Assembly: GCA_965262665.1 (NCBI GenBank)
Contig: OZ253551.1
Coordinates: 186,001-250,000 of the forward strand
DNA from: CBDBND01 sp965262665
GTDB lineage: Bacteria > Pseudomonadota > Alphaproteobacteria > Rhodospirillales > Rhodospirillaceae
DNA length: 64,000 bases
Reading direction: 5' to 3'
In this document: positions 1-8,860 of the stretch, in pieces
Layout of the letters: the number at the start of each line of letters is the position of its first letter
How positions within the stretch are numbered: the stretch's first letter is position 1
Notes under the pieces: generated by a model
What the model saw: the letters and a program-made list of their open reading frames with translations, nothing else
Database searches by the model: none
What the model was told of the DNA's origin: nothing
Translations under genes and position numbers: made by a program

Positions 1-2
1 TT

Positions 3-290
3 CTGACGACGAATGGCTCTGGCCGCATCAGTTACCGCCCCGCGCCCGGATCAGGAGTCAGTGTTGCCGCAGAAGGTGGTCTGCAATTAGTGTTACAAGC
101 AATGGAAGAGTTTCAATACGATTCTCTTTCGTTGACGGTATCCGGGTCGTTAATCAAAGAGTTGGGGGCCGGCCTTGCGATTAAAGGGCGCAATCCAAAC
201 CTCTACGGTGGTTATCCGGTCGACTTTAATCTCAATTTATCCGGCGAAGTGTCAACGGCGGAGCAAAATCAGTCCAGTTGGGCGGCGTAA
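3..290 (+). pseudogene. C-terminal part of a YdbH-like envelope protein, cut by an IS21 remnant
   Basis: The reading frame enters from the left edge and gives about 80 residues with the hallmark of the YdbH family C-terminus: a predicted beta-rich stretch with FQYDSLSLTVSG followed by GYPVDFNLNLSG. YdbH belongs to the AsmA-like bridge proteins thought to move phospholipid between inner and outer membrane. Family sequence is lost at about position 249, exactly where the terminal repeat of an IS21-type remnant starts. The last 13 codons and the TAA at 288-290 belong to the IS. The native last 20-40 residues are therefore replaced. A frame after the IS (625 onward) could hold the rest, but I cannot prove it. 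Family assignment is from motif memory and is fairly strong. Confidence 0.75.
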
Positions 291-624
291 AACCAGTCCA
301 TTTTATGTGATGCCGAAGGCGTTGTTGCGGGTTGTCCCGGTAGTGCATAGGAGGGACCCGCGCGGCTTTGCGTAGCGTTTCGCGTGTGCGAAGCGAAGGC
401 GTGTGGGCGGTGCCTGTGTATCCCAAACCGTCTTGCTGCTTCTCGCTGGCTCAGCTCTTCCACATGGCACGCCAGCCGCACGGTTAGATAAAGGTCCACC
501 AAGTACATCCTCCCACCTTCCATCCCCAAAAGGATCGAAGGCTACAGGTGGCAGACTTTTTGCGCCGCCCGCGGCCGGGACATTCCCGCCGCTCCCGTGG
601 ACTAATTTGTCACCGCCGTTCTCA
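250..624 (-). mobile_element. Internally deleted IS21-family element with both ends kept
   Basis: The two outer edges carry an imperfect inverted repeat: TGTCAACGGCGGAGCAAAAT reading in from 250 and TGAGAACGGCGGTGACAAAT reading in from 624 on the other strand. At the 624 end the minus strand encodes the first 30 or so residues of an IstA transposase (MYLVDLYLTVRLACHVEELS, then the helix-turn-helix QREAARRFG), identical to the copies at 14.1 and 29.7 kb. The rest of istA and all of istB are missing, so this is a non-autonomous 375-bp derivative. No target-site duplication is visible. Its insertion ended the ydbH-like gene. Confidence 0.75.
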
Positions 625-746
625 CCTTGGCGACCTCATTTGTTCACTATATATTCTTATTGGTGCCATGAGAACACTACAAGAACATATTGCCAAGCTG
701 CTATTTGACCATTAGTACCAGCCCAGTCTTGGCCGAAGGCATACCC

Positions 747-1754
747 ATGGCTCAGCCTACATCGACCGTTAGCGAGGAAACCCATCGTTTTTGCGTCGCG
801 CCTATGATGGCGTGGACCGATAGGCATGCGCGTTATTTCCTGAGACTGATCACGAAAAGGGCACGTCTCTATACCGAAATGGTGCCACTCAATGGTTTGC
901 TAAAAGGTGAGCCAACACGGTTCTTAAAATATTCCCCCCAGGAACATCCCCTCGCGCTTCAGTTGGGCGGTGCTGACCCCGATGGCTTGGCGCAAGCCGC
1001 TCAAATCGGCCAAGACTGGGGATATGACGAAATCAATCTTAATGTCGGATGTCCAAGCGAACGCGTCGTCAATGGATCCTTCGGCGCTTGTTTGATGGCA
1101 GAACCCCTATTGGTGGCCGAGTGTTTGTTAGCGATGACCGAAGCTGTTTCAGTTCCAGTCACCGTCAAGTGCCGTATTGGCATTGATGACATGGATACTA
1201 ACGAATCTCTTGATACCTTCGTAGAAGGGGTGAAGGGAGCAGGTTGTTCACCGCTCATTGTGCATGCGCGGAAAGCGTGGCTAAAGGGTTTAAGCCCCAA
1301 AGAGAACAGAACAATTCCTCCGCTCGACTATGAGCGGGTCTATCGTTTGAAAGCTGACTTTCCAGACCTTCAAATCGTAATTAATGGCGGGATTGACACA
1401 TTGGAACAAGCGAAGGGTCATCTCCATTTTACAGATGGAGTCATGCTTGGTCGGGCTGCCTATGAATTACCTTATTTGTTAGCAGAAGTTGATGGCCAAC
1501 TTTTTGGTCGACCAACTACGGTTAGAACAAGGACGGAGATCTTAGATCACTTTGTTGCGTACTGTCAGGAAGAATTGAAACGTGGGACACCTCTTCATCA
1601 CATGACGAGACATATTTTGGGGCTGTTTGGGGGTTGTCCTGGTGCGAAGTATTGGCGTCAATGTCTAAGCACTGAGGCAACTAGAACCGGTGCAGATGTT
1701 AGTGTCATTGTGCGGGCGGCTGATTATGTTTCGGCTGAGCGAAAAGCTGCTTAG
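747..1754 (+). CDS. dusA: tRNA-dihydrouridine(20/20a) synthase DusA
   Basis: FMN enzyme that reduces uridine in the tRNA D-loop (positions 20 and 20a). The 335-residue product matches DusA throughout: RFCVAPMMAWTDRHARYF near the start, the active-site stretch INLNVGCPSERV (catalytic Cys), VKCRIGIDD, the phosphate-binding INGGI and the C-terminal HHMTRHILGLF. DusA is distinguished from DusB/C by CPSERV and by this tail. An upstream in-frame ATG exists at 690, but family members begin close to the conserved RFxVAPM motif, so I chose 747 (MAQPTSTVSEE). It appears intact and single-gene. Upstream is IS-disrupted ydbH sequence, downstream an IS256 remnant. Confidence 0.93.
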   Translation: MAQPTSTVSEETHRFCVAPMMAWTDRHARYFLRLITKRARLYTEMVPLNGLLKGEPTRFLKYSPQEHPLALQLGGADPDGLAQAAQIGQDWGYDEINLNVGCPSERVVNGSFGACLMAEPLLVAECLLAMTEAVSVPVTVKCRIGIDDMDTNESLDTFVEGVKGAGCSPLIVHARKAWLKGLSPKENRTIPPLDYERVYRLKADFPDLQIVINGGIDTLEQAKGHLHFTDGVMLGRAAYELPYLLAEVDGQLFGRPTTVRTRTEILDHFVAYCQEELKRGTPLHHMTRHILGLFGGCPGAKYWRQCLSTEATRTGADVSVIVRAADYVSAERKAA

Positions 1755-1953
1755 GAAGAAGAATTTCCTTTGATATGGCGTTTAAGCGGTATGCTGTTTT
1801 TTATGTGCCACCTGCGCAAAGCGGGTTCGCAGCTTTCGGCCGGGACTGGTTGGGTATGGACATCGAAACCGGCTCAGCGGTTACTCAGATGAGCTTGAGA
1901 ACCTGTCAGGAATTTTGTGTTTATGAGCGCTAGGATGTCCAAAGGAGGACAAT

Positions 1954-2473
1954 ATGGCGAGCAGGCACAAACCGGTGGTTCCAGACGAGCTACTGGATCG
2001 ACTATTGGGTGGATCGGACGCGCTTGAGGCATTTCAAAGCGGCGATCTGGTCCAGGATCTGAAGAAGGCACTGGCGGAACGCATCCTCAATGCCGAGCTG
2101 GATCAGCATCTCGACGACGAAGACGAGCAGTCCAGCGGCAACCACCGCAACGGCCATAGTCGTAAGAGGGTGCTCACCGACGATGGCCGGATGGAGTTGT
2201 CGATTCCCCGGGATCGGCAAGGTCGATTCGATCCAAAGCTTGTCGAGAAGCACTGCCGGCGCTTGCCGGGGTTCGACGACAAGGTGATCTCGATGTATGC
2301 CCGCGGCATGTCGGCCCGCGAGATCCAGGGTCACGTGCGGGAACTCTACGGCATCAAGGTCTCCCCGGAACTGATCTCCAAGGTCACCGATGCCGTTCTC
2401 GACGAACTGGCGGCCTGGCAGTCGCGGCCGTTGGAGTCGGTCTATGCCATCGTCTACTTTGAGTTAGTCGCGA
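1954..2473 (+). pseudogene. IS256 (Mutator) family transposase, N-terminal fragment
   Basis: The reading frame starts after a good ribosome site (AGGAGG at 1941-1946) and encodes about 170 residues typical of IS256 transposases: LVQDLKKALAERILNAELD, NHRNGHSRKRVLTDDG, ISMYARGMSAREIQGHVREL and WQSRPLESVYAIVYF. It stops just before the segment that normally carries the first catalytic Asp, and the remaining two thirds are absent. IS481 sequence starts at 2474. The 199 bases between dusA and this fragment show no gene that I can support. Confidence 0.85.
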
Positions 2474-3688
2474 TGTGATCTGACACCGCTCCCTTCCCAG
2501 CGAGCTGGAATGGGAGCGGCGCATCTCTTGATGGAGATGGTGGTTGTCCGTTTTGATGGTGGTGCACACCAACCACAAAACGAGGACACCACGATGTTGA
2601 ATACTACCGATAAGATCATCAAACACAAAACTGGATTGCTGAATCTGGCCGAGGAACTGGGCAACGTGTCGAAGGCCTGCCAGGTCCCTGCCAGGTCATG
2701 GGCATGTCGCGCGACACCTTTTACCGCTACAAGGCCGCGGTTGAGGAAGGCGGCGTCGAGGCCTTGTTCGAGCGCACCCGGCGCAAACCCAATCTTGCCA
2801 ACCGCGTCGGTGAAGCCACCGAGCAGGCGGTGATCAAATCCGCGCTGGAGTTTCCGGCCTATGGTCAGGCCCGCACCTCCAACGAGCTGCGCAAGCAGGG
2901 TGTCTTTGTCTCGCCCTCAGGCGTCCGCTCGATCTGGCTGCGGCATGACCTGGCCAACTTCAAGGCCCGCCTTAAAGCATTGGGGGCTAGGGTCGCCGAG
3001 GACGGCATCATCCTGACCGAGGCCCAGGTGCAGGCCTTGGAAAAGAAGAATCGCGACGACGAAGCCCGCGGCGAGGTGGAAACGGCCCACCCCGGCTATC
3101 TGGGTTCACAGGACACCTTCTATGTCGGCACCCTGAAGGGGGTGGGGCGGATCTACCAGCAGAGCTATGTCGATCCCTATTCCAAGGTCGCGCAGGCCAA
3201 GCTCTACACCACCAAGACGCCGATCACCGCCGCCGACCTGCTCAATGACCGGGTGCTGCCGTTCCATGACGAGCACGACCTGCCTGTGCTGCGGATCATG
3301 ACCGACAGGGGTACGGAATACTGCGGGCGAGTGGACAAGCACGACTACCAGCTCTTCCTGGCCATCAACGATATCGACCACACCAAGACCAAGGTGAAAT
3401 CACCGCAAACAAACGGCATCCGCGAGCGCTTTCACAAGACCGTGCTGCAGGAGTTCTACCAGGTCGCGTTCCGCAAAAGACTCTACGACAGCGTCGATGC
3501 GCTGCAGGACGATCTGGATCAATGGCTACATCACTACAACACGGAACGCACTCATCAGGGCAAAATGTGTTGCGGCAGAACGCCGTTCCAGACCATGATC
3601 GAGGGCAAAGAAATCTGGAAGGAAAAGTTCGTGAACTGAACTTGACCTAACAGAGGCCGCCGGAAAAACGGCCAACTGTCAGATCACA
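2474..3688 (+). mobile_element. IS481-family insertion sequence, 1215 bp
   Basis: Both ends carry the same 12-base inverted repeat, TGTGATCTGACA at 2474 and its complement TGTCAGATCACA ending at 3688. Between them lies one transposase gene. No clear target duplication flanks the element. It sits inside the IS256 remnant, so it is a nested insertion. A damaged piece of the same IS occurs near 34.35-34.58 kb. Confidence 0.85.
2594..3639 (+). pseudogene. IS481 transposase broken by an 11-bp tandem duplication
   Basis: An N-terminal helix-turn-helix segment (MLNTTDKIIKHKTGLLNLAE) is followed by the integrase core with DTFYVGTLKG, MTDRGTEYCGR (second Asp) and the PQTNGIRERFH stretch with the catalytic Glu. 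The two halves are in different frames. Cause: CCTGCCAGGTC is present twice in a row at about 2675-2696. Removing one 11-base copy restores one continuous frame reading ...SKACQVMGMSRDTFYRY. The element is therefore probably inactive unless it recodes. Confidence 0.85.
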
Positions 3689-3850
3689 TCTGAACCACTA
3701 CAGATGAAGGGAGAGAAATAGCCAAGACGATTGTTCACTCCGCTGGTTCTCACCCACGGGCAAATCAACCTTTAAACGCGGCGTCCTGAGGGTCTTATCG
3801 ACGCTCATCCCTCTCTGCCTTTCTCCCCGCGAGGCGCTTTACGTCCCCGG

Positions 3851-4240
3851 TTATCCTTCACCAAAGTGGTCGGCGATCTCTTGTGACAGGGCCTCAGCCG
3901 TAAACGGCTTAATCAAGAACCCCGAGACACCGGCCGCTTTGGCAGCAGCTTTCTTTTCTTCGGTCGGTTCCGCCGTCATCAAAACGAAAACCGTTTCTTC
4001 AAACTGCGTATTGGACCGAATTTCGGTAAGCAGCTCTAATCCCGTCATCGGATCCATGTTCCAATCAGACAGGATCAAAGCGTACCTTCCGGCGGCGACT
4101 ATCTGGTCCAAGGCTTCGGGGACTGAGGAAACCTCATCCACAGGCTCGAACCCCTGTTTGCGGAGAAGGTTGGCGACCGACCGGCGCATGGTTTCAAAAT
4201 CATCGACAACAAGTGCCGATTTTTTTAGTGCGTCGTTCAT
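3851..4240 (-). CDS. CheY-like single-domain response regulator
   Basis: 129 residues, one receiver domain and nothing else. Acidic pair D13-D14 (VVDDFETMRR), phospho-acceptor D59 (LSDWNMDPMTG), T89 (LMTAE) and K111 (FLIKPF) are all in place, so it should accept phosphate from a histidine kinase. It sits downstream of motE and the DUF6468 gene on the same strand, a position where many Rhodospirillales carry a flagellar CheY, so switching of the flagellar motor is the likely role. An AGAGAAGG ribosome site precedes the ATG. Spacing to motE is 170 bp, so it may have its own promoter. Confidence 0.88.
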   Translation of the reverse strand: MNDALKKSALVVDDFETMRRSVANLLRKQGFEPVDEVSSVPEALDQIVAAGRYALILSDWNMDPMTGLELLTEIRSNTQFEETVFVLMTAEPTEEKKAAAKAAGVSGFLIKPFTAEALSQEIADHFGEG

Positions 4241-4409
4241 CGCGGCCTTCTCTCGCCTGATCCAGACAGACGGACCGCATCGTCCATGGTAGGGGTCATT
4301 GGTTAGCGAACGGTTAATGAAATCGCCCTTGAGCAGGCAGGAATTCTTGTTTTGAATCCGTATCTTACGCCGATAGGCCCAGATCGGACAGGGAGATCAG
4401 ATGGGCGCC

Positions 4410-5243
4410 TTAACCCTGGGGGTCGCCCTCGAGTCCGGGGATCTGTTTGCGCACAGACTGGGCCTCTGTGACCGCGGTGGCCTTTACGGCTTCCATTTGC
4501 GCCAGAATGGGAGCCACTTTGTTTTCGCGCATGCTTTCAACAGCGGTGATGAGGATGGGCATGTCCAGATCGTTGAAAATGCGGGCGGCATCCTTGGGTT
4601 TCATTGCCCCGTAAATATTAACCAAAGTGGTTATTTTTGCTTGCTGCTGTACATCTGCTTCGGCAACCAACTCTGTCAATGTTTGTTCAAGCTGCTGCAA
4701 TTCAGAGATTTTGCCGTCGCTACGCGCTTCTGCGGCACGGAGCATGGCTTCACGGGTATCCAGTTCTTTTTGCTGCGCATCAATTGTCACCCGACGCTCA
4801 GACAGACGCTGCAATAGGTCGATTTCCGACGCCGTAAAAGATTGAGGATCAACGGAGAGATTCTGACCGGCAGGATCACCAGTGCCTTCTAGGAGACCAG
4901 CCGCATCGCCCGTATCGGCCATATCAACATCGTCGACCATTCCCTCTTCGGTCTCATCGTCAGGCAAGCCGCCTTCACCTAGGGCTGCGTCTTCAAACTC
5001 TTCGATCCTCGCACCGGTATCTTCTTGCGCGATGGCAGTCGATTGACCCACGTCGACCGACGCCATCATGGTACGCACATCTTGAACCACGATGGTGACG
5101 CGGAAGCCGAGCACGAAGAGAGCCACCAAAATCAATGTCGGCAGAACGCGAACGATCGGACCACGCATACGGCCGGACGCTTTCTTGCGTTTCTTGGCCG
5201 GTCTCTTTGGACCAGGTCTTGGATGACGGCGGGTTTGTGTCAT
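4410..5243 (-). CDS. motE: MotE-family flagellar motor chaperone
   Basis: 277 residues. The order is a basic N-terminus, one membrane helix (about residues 30-52, VLPTLILVALFVLGFRVTIV), an acidic linker (about 70-125), a long coiled coil (about 135-200, RLSERRVTIDAQQKELDTRE) and the conserved C-terminal segment LVNIYGAMKPKDAARIFNDL...MEAVKA, related to the MgtE N-domain. MotE proteins guide MotC/stator assembly in the periplasm in alphaproteobacteria. The gene lies 42 bp downstream of the DUF6468 gene and looks intact, although other flagellar genes here are broken. Confidence 0.85.
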   Translation of the reverse strand: MTQTRRHPRPGPKRPAKKRKKASGRMRGPIVRVLPTLILVALFVLGFRVTIVVQDVRTMMASVDVGQSTAIAQEDTGARIEEFEDAALGEGGLPDDETEEGMVDDVDMADTGDAAGLLEGTGDPAGQNLSVDPQSFTASEIDLLQRLSERRVTIDAQQKELDTREAMLRAAEARSDGKISELQQLEQTLTELVAEADVQQQAKITTLVNIYGAMKPKDAARIFNDLDMPILITAVESMRENKVAPILAQMEAVKATAVTEAQSVRKQIPGLEGDPQG

Positions 5244-5285
5244 ACGCGAATCATACTCTTACCGGACAGCGATTCGAAGTCAGTT

Positions 5286-5909
5286 TTAACGCGCGGATTG
5301 AAGCGCCTTAAGGAGCTCCCGTTCGGCTTCTGACCGTTCGTGTTCGGCGGAAATAGGGTCTGCAGCTGGGGGCGCTCGGCCAAACGCAGGACCGGGTTCA
5401 CGTTGCCCACTAACATTGGCTTCTGCACGGGCTGCGCCTATGGCGGCGCGAAGATCAACCTCGCTGTCTTCCGTCGCGGCTATGGCAGCTCCGGCCAAAG
5501 TCCGCGTCGCGACAGAGTCATCGGGCTGGGCGACGGCCGGCCGTCCAACCGGTGCGGGTGGCGCAGATTGAGCGTTGTCCATACGTCCTGTTCGGACCGC
5601 CCCTTCCAGGCGGTCGGCCATTTCTTCTGCCCGTTCAATCATGAAGGCCAGATCGTCGCGCAAGGAATGGGCTTTTTCCACCCGGTCCTGCAGCGCCGTA
5701 TTGGCTTCCAACGTCGCTTTCTTAAGTTTTGGGATGCCCGCTTCGGCCCGCATGGTCGCCTCATTGAAACTGCTGACCACTTTGGCCAGCTCGTCACGGG
5801 ACCGTCTAAGAGCAGACAAGCGGCGGTTGAGAATGACGGCATAAACGATCGTCGGCACGAGCAGCAGGATGATCGCCAAGTCCAAAAGTGTATTCAGTGG
5901 CATGTTCAT
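5286..5909 (-). CDS. DUF6468 membrane protein of the flagellar cluster
   Basis: 207 residues: one N-terminal membrane helix (LLDLAIILLLVPTIVYAVIL), then a conserved amphipathic segment (LSALRRSRDELAKVVSSFNE, ALQDRVEKAHSLRDDLAFMI) that defines the DUF6468 family, then a proline/alanine-rich tail with low conservation. In Rhodospirillales this gene lies between fliM and motE, the same order as here. Molecular role unknown; probably an inner-membrane accessory of the motor. Confidence 0.8.
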   Translation of the reverse strand: MNMPLNTLLDLAIILLLVPTIVYAVILNRRLSALRRSRDELAKVVSSFNEATMRAEAGIPKLKKATLEANTALQDRVEKAHSLRDDLAFMIERAEEMADRLEGAVRTGRMDNAQSAPPAPVGRPAVAQPDDSVATRTLAGAAIAATEDSEVDLRAAIGAARAEANVSGQREPGPAFGRAPPAADPISAEHERSEAERELLKALQSAR

Positions 5910-6073
5910 CGTCCGTCAGCCTCACCCGTGTATTCGCCGTTAAAGGTCAAAAGTCTTTATTTTTTAACCTGTTAACAGCACCACGCCGTCCCTGTCCCAG
6001 TCAAACCGTACGTTAGGCCAAAGGCCATAATAAAGCGTTAAACCGAACCCAACCAAGACATCAACGACTCCGA

Positions 6074-6657
6074 TCAGAGTTCCACCTCCGCCCTCTTTTC
6101 CTTACGGTCAAGGCGGATGGCTAGATTTTGGCCTTTACGACCCATCCGTCCAGTAAACATGTCTTGGTCACCGCAGCGCAAAGTGATCTGTGAATCCGGC
6201 TTGGCCTGTAGCGTCAGTTGGGATCCAACCTCTAAATTGATGACCCAGCTGAGCGGCAGGCTCTGAGTTTCCAGCACCGCTTCCAGATCCACGTGGGTCA
6301 CCCACATCTCTTCCGAAAGATGGGATTCCCAAATCGAGTCCCGGCCAAACTTCTCCCCCATAAAGCCCTGCAGAAGAAGCTCACGAATGGGCTCCAGGGT
6401 GGCAAAGGGAATGAGAATCTCCAGCCGTCCGCCGCGATCTTCCATGTCGATACGCAGCCGCGCAACGATACAAGCATTGGAGGGAATGGAAATGGTGGCG
6501 AACCGTGGGTTCACCTCGAGACGGTCAAACCGGAAGGTCACCGGCGACAGCGGATCAAACGCGCCTGACAAGTCAGCCAACACCACGTGAATCAGCTTCT
6601 GCACCAGATCCTGCTCAATCACTGTATAGGGACGACCCTCTACGGGACTTCCGCGAG
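6074..6657 (-). pseudogene. fliM: fliM, C-terminal half only (flagellar switch protein)
   Basis: The last roughly 190 residues match FliM: VEGRPYTVIEQDLVQKLIHV, DRLEVNPRFATI, LEILIPFATLEPIRELL and the C-terminal SpoA-type domain (LSWVINLEVGSQLTL, GQDMFTGRMG with NLAIRL). FliM forms the C-ring face contacted by CheY-P and the stator. The N-terminal half, including the CheY-binding peptide and the first CheC-like repeat, is absent. At about 6658 the minus-strand frame runs into sequence that codes on the other strand for a peptide-transporter protein. There is no IS at the junction. Order fliM-DUF6468-motE is otherwise normal. Confidence 0.85.
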
Positions 6658-6674
6658 AAGGGTCTCGCCTCTGT

Positions 6675-6898
6675 GGAGCTTGCGGATTATTGCTGAACGC
6701 ACGTTGGCGGCCGACCGCGAGTTCGACATGGACAAACGCCGAGAGATCGTCACCAGCATTCTGCGTGATCTGCACGAAGATCCCCCTGGTATCATCATGT
6801 ACGAAGAGGTCCATCCGGACGCCATTGGTCCACGGGTGGAAACCTATGAAGCACCATTTGGGTTCGTCCGCTATCACACCCTCGCTGTAACGGATTGA
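6675..6898 (+). pseudogene. C-terminal fragment of an ABC peptide/opine-type substrate-binding protein
   Basis: About 70 residues with the signature end of family-5 solute-binding proteins: DMDKRREIVTSILRDLHEDP, PGIIMYEEV, then FGFVRYHTLAV. Family members are 500 or more residues and periplasmic, so almost the whole gene is gone. The fragment begins where fliM coding (other strand) ends. It stops 4 bp before the VOC gene, which suggests both came together from another locus. Confidence 0.65.
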
Positions 6899-6902
6899 TC
6901 CA

Positions 6903-7754
6903 ATGAATGCAGGCGTACAGAGCCTCGGCTGGTATGTGTTGCGCGCCGCTGATCCGCTGCCGTTGATCCGCTTTTATCGCGATGTTTTGGGTCTGAGTGA
7001 ATTGCGCGGCCGGGAAACACCGTCTGAAGAAGCATCGGCCATGTTATGGGCTGGCGGTACAACGGTGTTCGAACCTAACAGATTGAGCCGAACGGGCGGC
7101 TAAAGCGAAACATTCACGACCGTCGAGGACGGTCCGTTCGTGCCTGTGTTCCATTCCGTTGATCCAAAAATTACCCAGAGCCGGCTCGGCATTAAACCAG
7201 TCCTGCAGATCGATGGAACGGCTTATTACCGAGACCCTCTCGGTTTCTTTTTCGCCCTCGAAGCGGGGGAATAGACTGGTGACCGACTCTCCCACCCCGA
7301 CATCAAACCGTTAGCGGATGATCTTCTGTGTCTCAGCCGTTTAGAAGTCCGAGTCACAGATCGCGAGAAAATGGCCGCGTTTTACCGCAAGGCACTGGGA
7401 CTGACGCCGCGGGGTGAAAACGAAGACGCCATCACATTGGATATGGGCGATGGAGCTCAATTGGCGGTCAAATCCGGTGGCCAGACACATACCTATGAAG
7501 TCGACGACCGAGAAGAAGTCACCATGGTTCCCGTCTTCCGCCTTTATGACTACGACGGTTTCAAGGCCAAGATGATCGAGATGGACGTACCGTGCTTGCA
7601 AGAGGTCGACTTGATCGGTGGACGCCTGTGGTATGGCTGGGACCCGGCGGGGTATTTATTTGGATTTCAGGAACGCTGGCCGCCGGACCCGGACAAATGG
7701 ACCACCCGCCTGCCCGAAGACCTCTTGGCCCGGCGGTTGTGGGAGGTCCAATAA
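6903..7754 (+). pseudogene. Two-domain VOC (glyoxalase-fold) protein with two in-frame stops
   Basis: One frame runs from 6903 to 7754 and is coherent from end to end. It holds an N-terminal VOC module (SLGWYVLRAADPLPLIRFYR, PFVPVFHSVDP, YYRDPLGFFFALE) and a C-terminal one (LEVRVTDREKMAAFYRKALG, GGRLWYGWDPAGYLFGFQER). It is interrupted by TAA at 7101-7103 and TAG at 7272-7274, with no frameshift. Full length would be 283 codons. VOC proteins bind metal and act as lyases, dioxygenases or isomerases; the substrate is unknown. The simplest reading is a recent pseudogene. Confidence 0.8.
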
Positions 7755-7814
7755 ATTTTTGATTGGCGTCGGCCACGCCCTAAAATCCTGAAGGATTTCA
7801 CTATGCCGTCGCGA

Positions 7815-8234
7815 TCAGTCGGACCGGTGAGTCCGCTCCATCCGCTCATGACGCTCTTGGGCTTCTAAGCTGAGCGTGGCAATGGGACGCGCTTCCAGTC
7901 GTTTGAGGCTGATGGGCTCGTCGGTTTCCTCGCAATAGCCATAGGTGCCGTCTTCAATCCGCTGCAGTGCGGCGCCGATCTTAGAAATGAGCTTGCGCGC
8001 CCGGTCACGGGTTCGCAGTTCGAGGGAGCGCTCCATTTCAGCAGACGCCCGGTCAGCCAGATCAGGCTCTTGCAACCCTCCGCCATTTTGCAGGTTTTCT
8101 AGAGTTTCTTCGGTTTCCTTAAGGAGTTCCCCACGCCATCCGAGCAGCTTCCGGCGGAAGTACTCCTGCTGGCGAGGATTCATAAAGTCTTCTTTTTTGA
8201 TCGGACGATAATCAGGAGGAAGTGGTACGGTCAT
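7815..8234 (-). CDS. dksA: RNA polymerase-binding transcription factor DksA
   Basis: 139 residues. An N-terminal coiled-coil region runs from about 33 to 96 with the tip sequence LQEPDLADRASAEME, followed by the degenerate zinc-finger region and C-terminal helix LEARPIATLSLEAQERHE. Only one of the four zinc positions is Cys (C101; the others are T104, S122 and A125), as is usual for alphaproteobacterial DksA. It binds the RNAP secondary channel and tunes the stringent response. In Caulobacter-like genomes dksA lies next to flgI/fliX, as here. Confidence 0.9.
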   Translation of the reverse strand: MTVPLPPDYRPIKKEDFMNPRQQEYFRRKLLGWRGELLKETEETLENLQNGGGLQEPDLADRASAEMERSLELRTRDRARKLISKIGAALQRIEDGTYGYCEETDEPISLKRLEARPIATLSLEAQERHERMERTHRSD

Positions 8235-8393
8235 GGGCCCCTAACCATTGTTGTCTGCGCCAATGGCGCGGGACTATAGGGATAGGGATTTCTCGCCGCA
8301 ATAGGGAAATCCGCCTCATTCACGGCCTTGTCATATATGCTCAGAGAATGGCCTTAAAAGGGCCTAAAGGATTGCAATAACTGCTGAAAATTC

Positions 8394-8849
8394 TTATCGG
8401 TGGGCCACTTTGGCCAATTCCACCTCGGCCCGGAGCTCAATTTCGTCCAGCAACTGGGAGATCAGCGGATCGGCCCCCCGTTCACGTTTTTCCCGCACCA
8501 GCCGGGCCAAGGTGGCCAACCGGTCCTTAGGAATAGTGCCCTGTAGCAACCCACGGCGGATTTCCTCCAGGCGCTCCAAAATCTCTTCGCCCCGGCGGGC
8601 CCGGCGCTTGCGTTCGTCGTAAGTCGGGGCCCGCCCGGTATCGGGATCGACGGCCTGGGCGGCCAGAATTCCACCCAAACCAGCCACGGCTGAGACCTGA
8701 TCCGTGGCCTCCGTCTCGTCTGTAGACTCCTCGTCCAGACGGCGCAAATGAGCAGCGAATTCGCCTGGTTTTCCGGCCTTTTTAACCTTTTCTGTCTTTC
8801 GGGGCTGGACCCGGCTGGGACCCCCCGGACCATCGACTTTCATCGCCAT
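8394..8849 (-). CDS. fliX: Flagellar assembly regulator FliX
   Basis: 151 residues matching FliX. There is a basic start (MKVDGPGGPSRVQPRKTEKV), a conserved FAAHL segment, and the C-terminal block YDERKRRARRGEEILERLEE with LARLVREKRERGADPLISQL. FliX couples assembly of early flagellar parts to late gene expression through FlbD in alphaproteobacteria. A second in-frame ATG six bases downstream (8843) gives the more typical FliX start and may be the true one. The gene is divergent from flgI, the usual arrangement, but only 11 bp separate it from the first flgI codon left. Confidence 0.88.
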   Translation of the reverse strand: MAMKVDGPGGPSRVQPRKTEKVKKAGKPGEFAAHLRRLDEESTDETEATDQVSAVAGLGGILAAQAVDPDTGRAPTYDERKRRARRGEEILERLEEIRRGLLQGTIPKDRLATLARLVREKRERGADPLISQLLDEIELRAEVELAKVAHR

Positions 8850-8860
8850 AAAAGCAGCCT

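Noticed and set aside
690..746. Upstream ATG as the start of dusA
   Set aside because: It would add 19 residues not expected in the family; the ATG at 747 sits at the usual distance from the RFCVAPM motif.
3106..3381. Long minus-strand open frames inside the IS481, TonB receptor, DUF6468 and amidase genes
   Set aside because: They mirror the codon pattern of the real genes on the other strand and show no family motif or ribosome site.
6903..7754. Stop-codon readthrough or codon reassignment to explain the VOC gene
   Set aside because: Both TAA and TAG occur in this gene, and TGA and TAA occur in other broken genes, while most genes end normally with all three codons. Reassignment is not supported.
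7782..7802. Small hairpin AAATCC-TGAA-GGATTT between the VOC gene and dksA as a terminator
   Set aside because: The stem is short and AT-rich and there is no T run after it on either strand.
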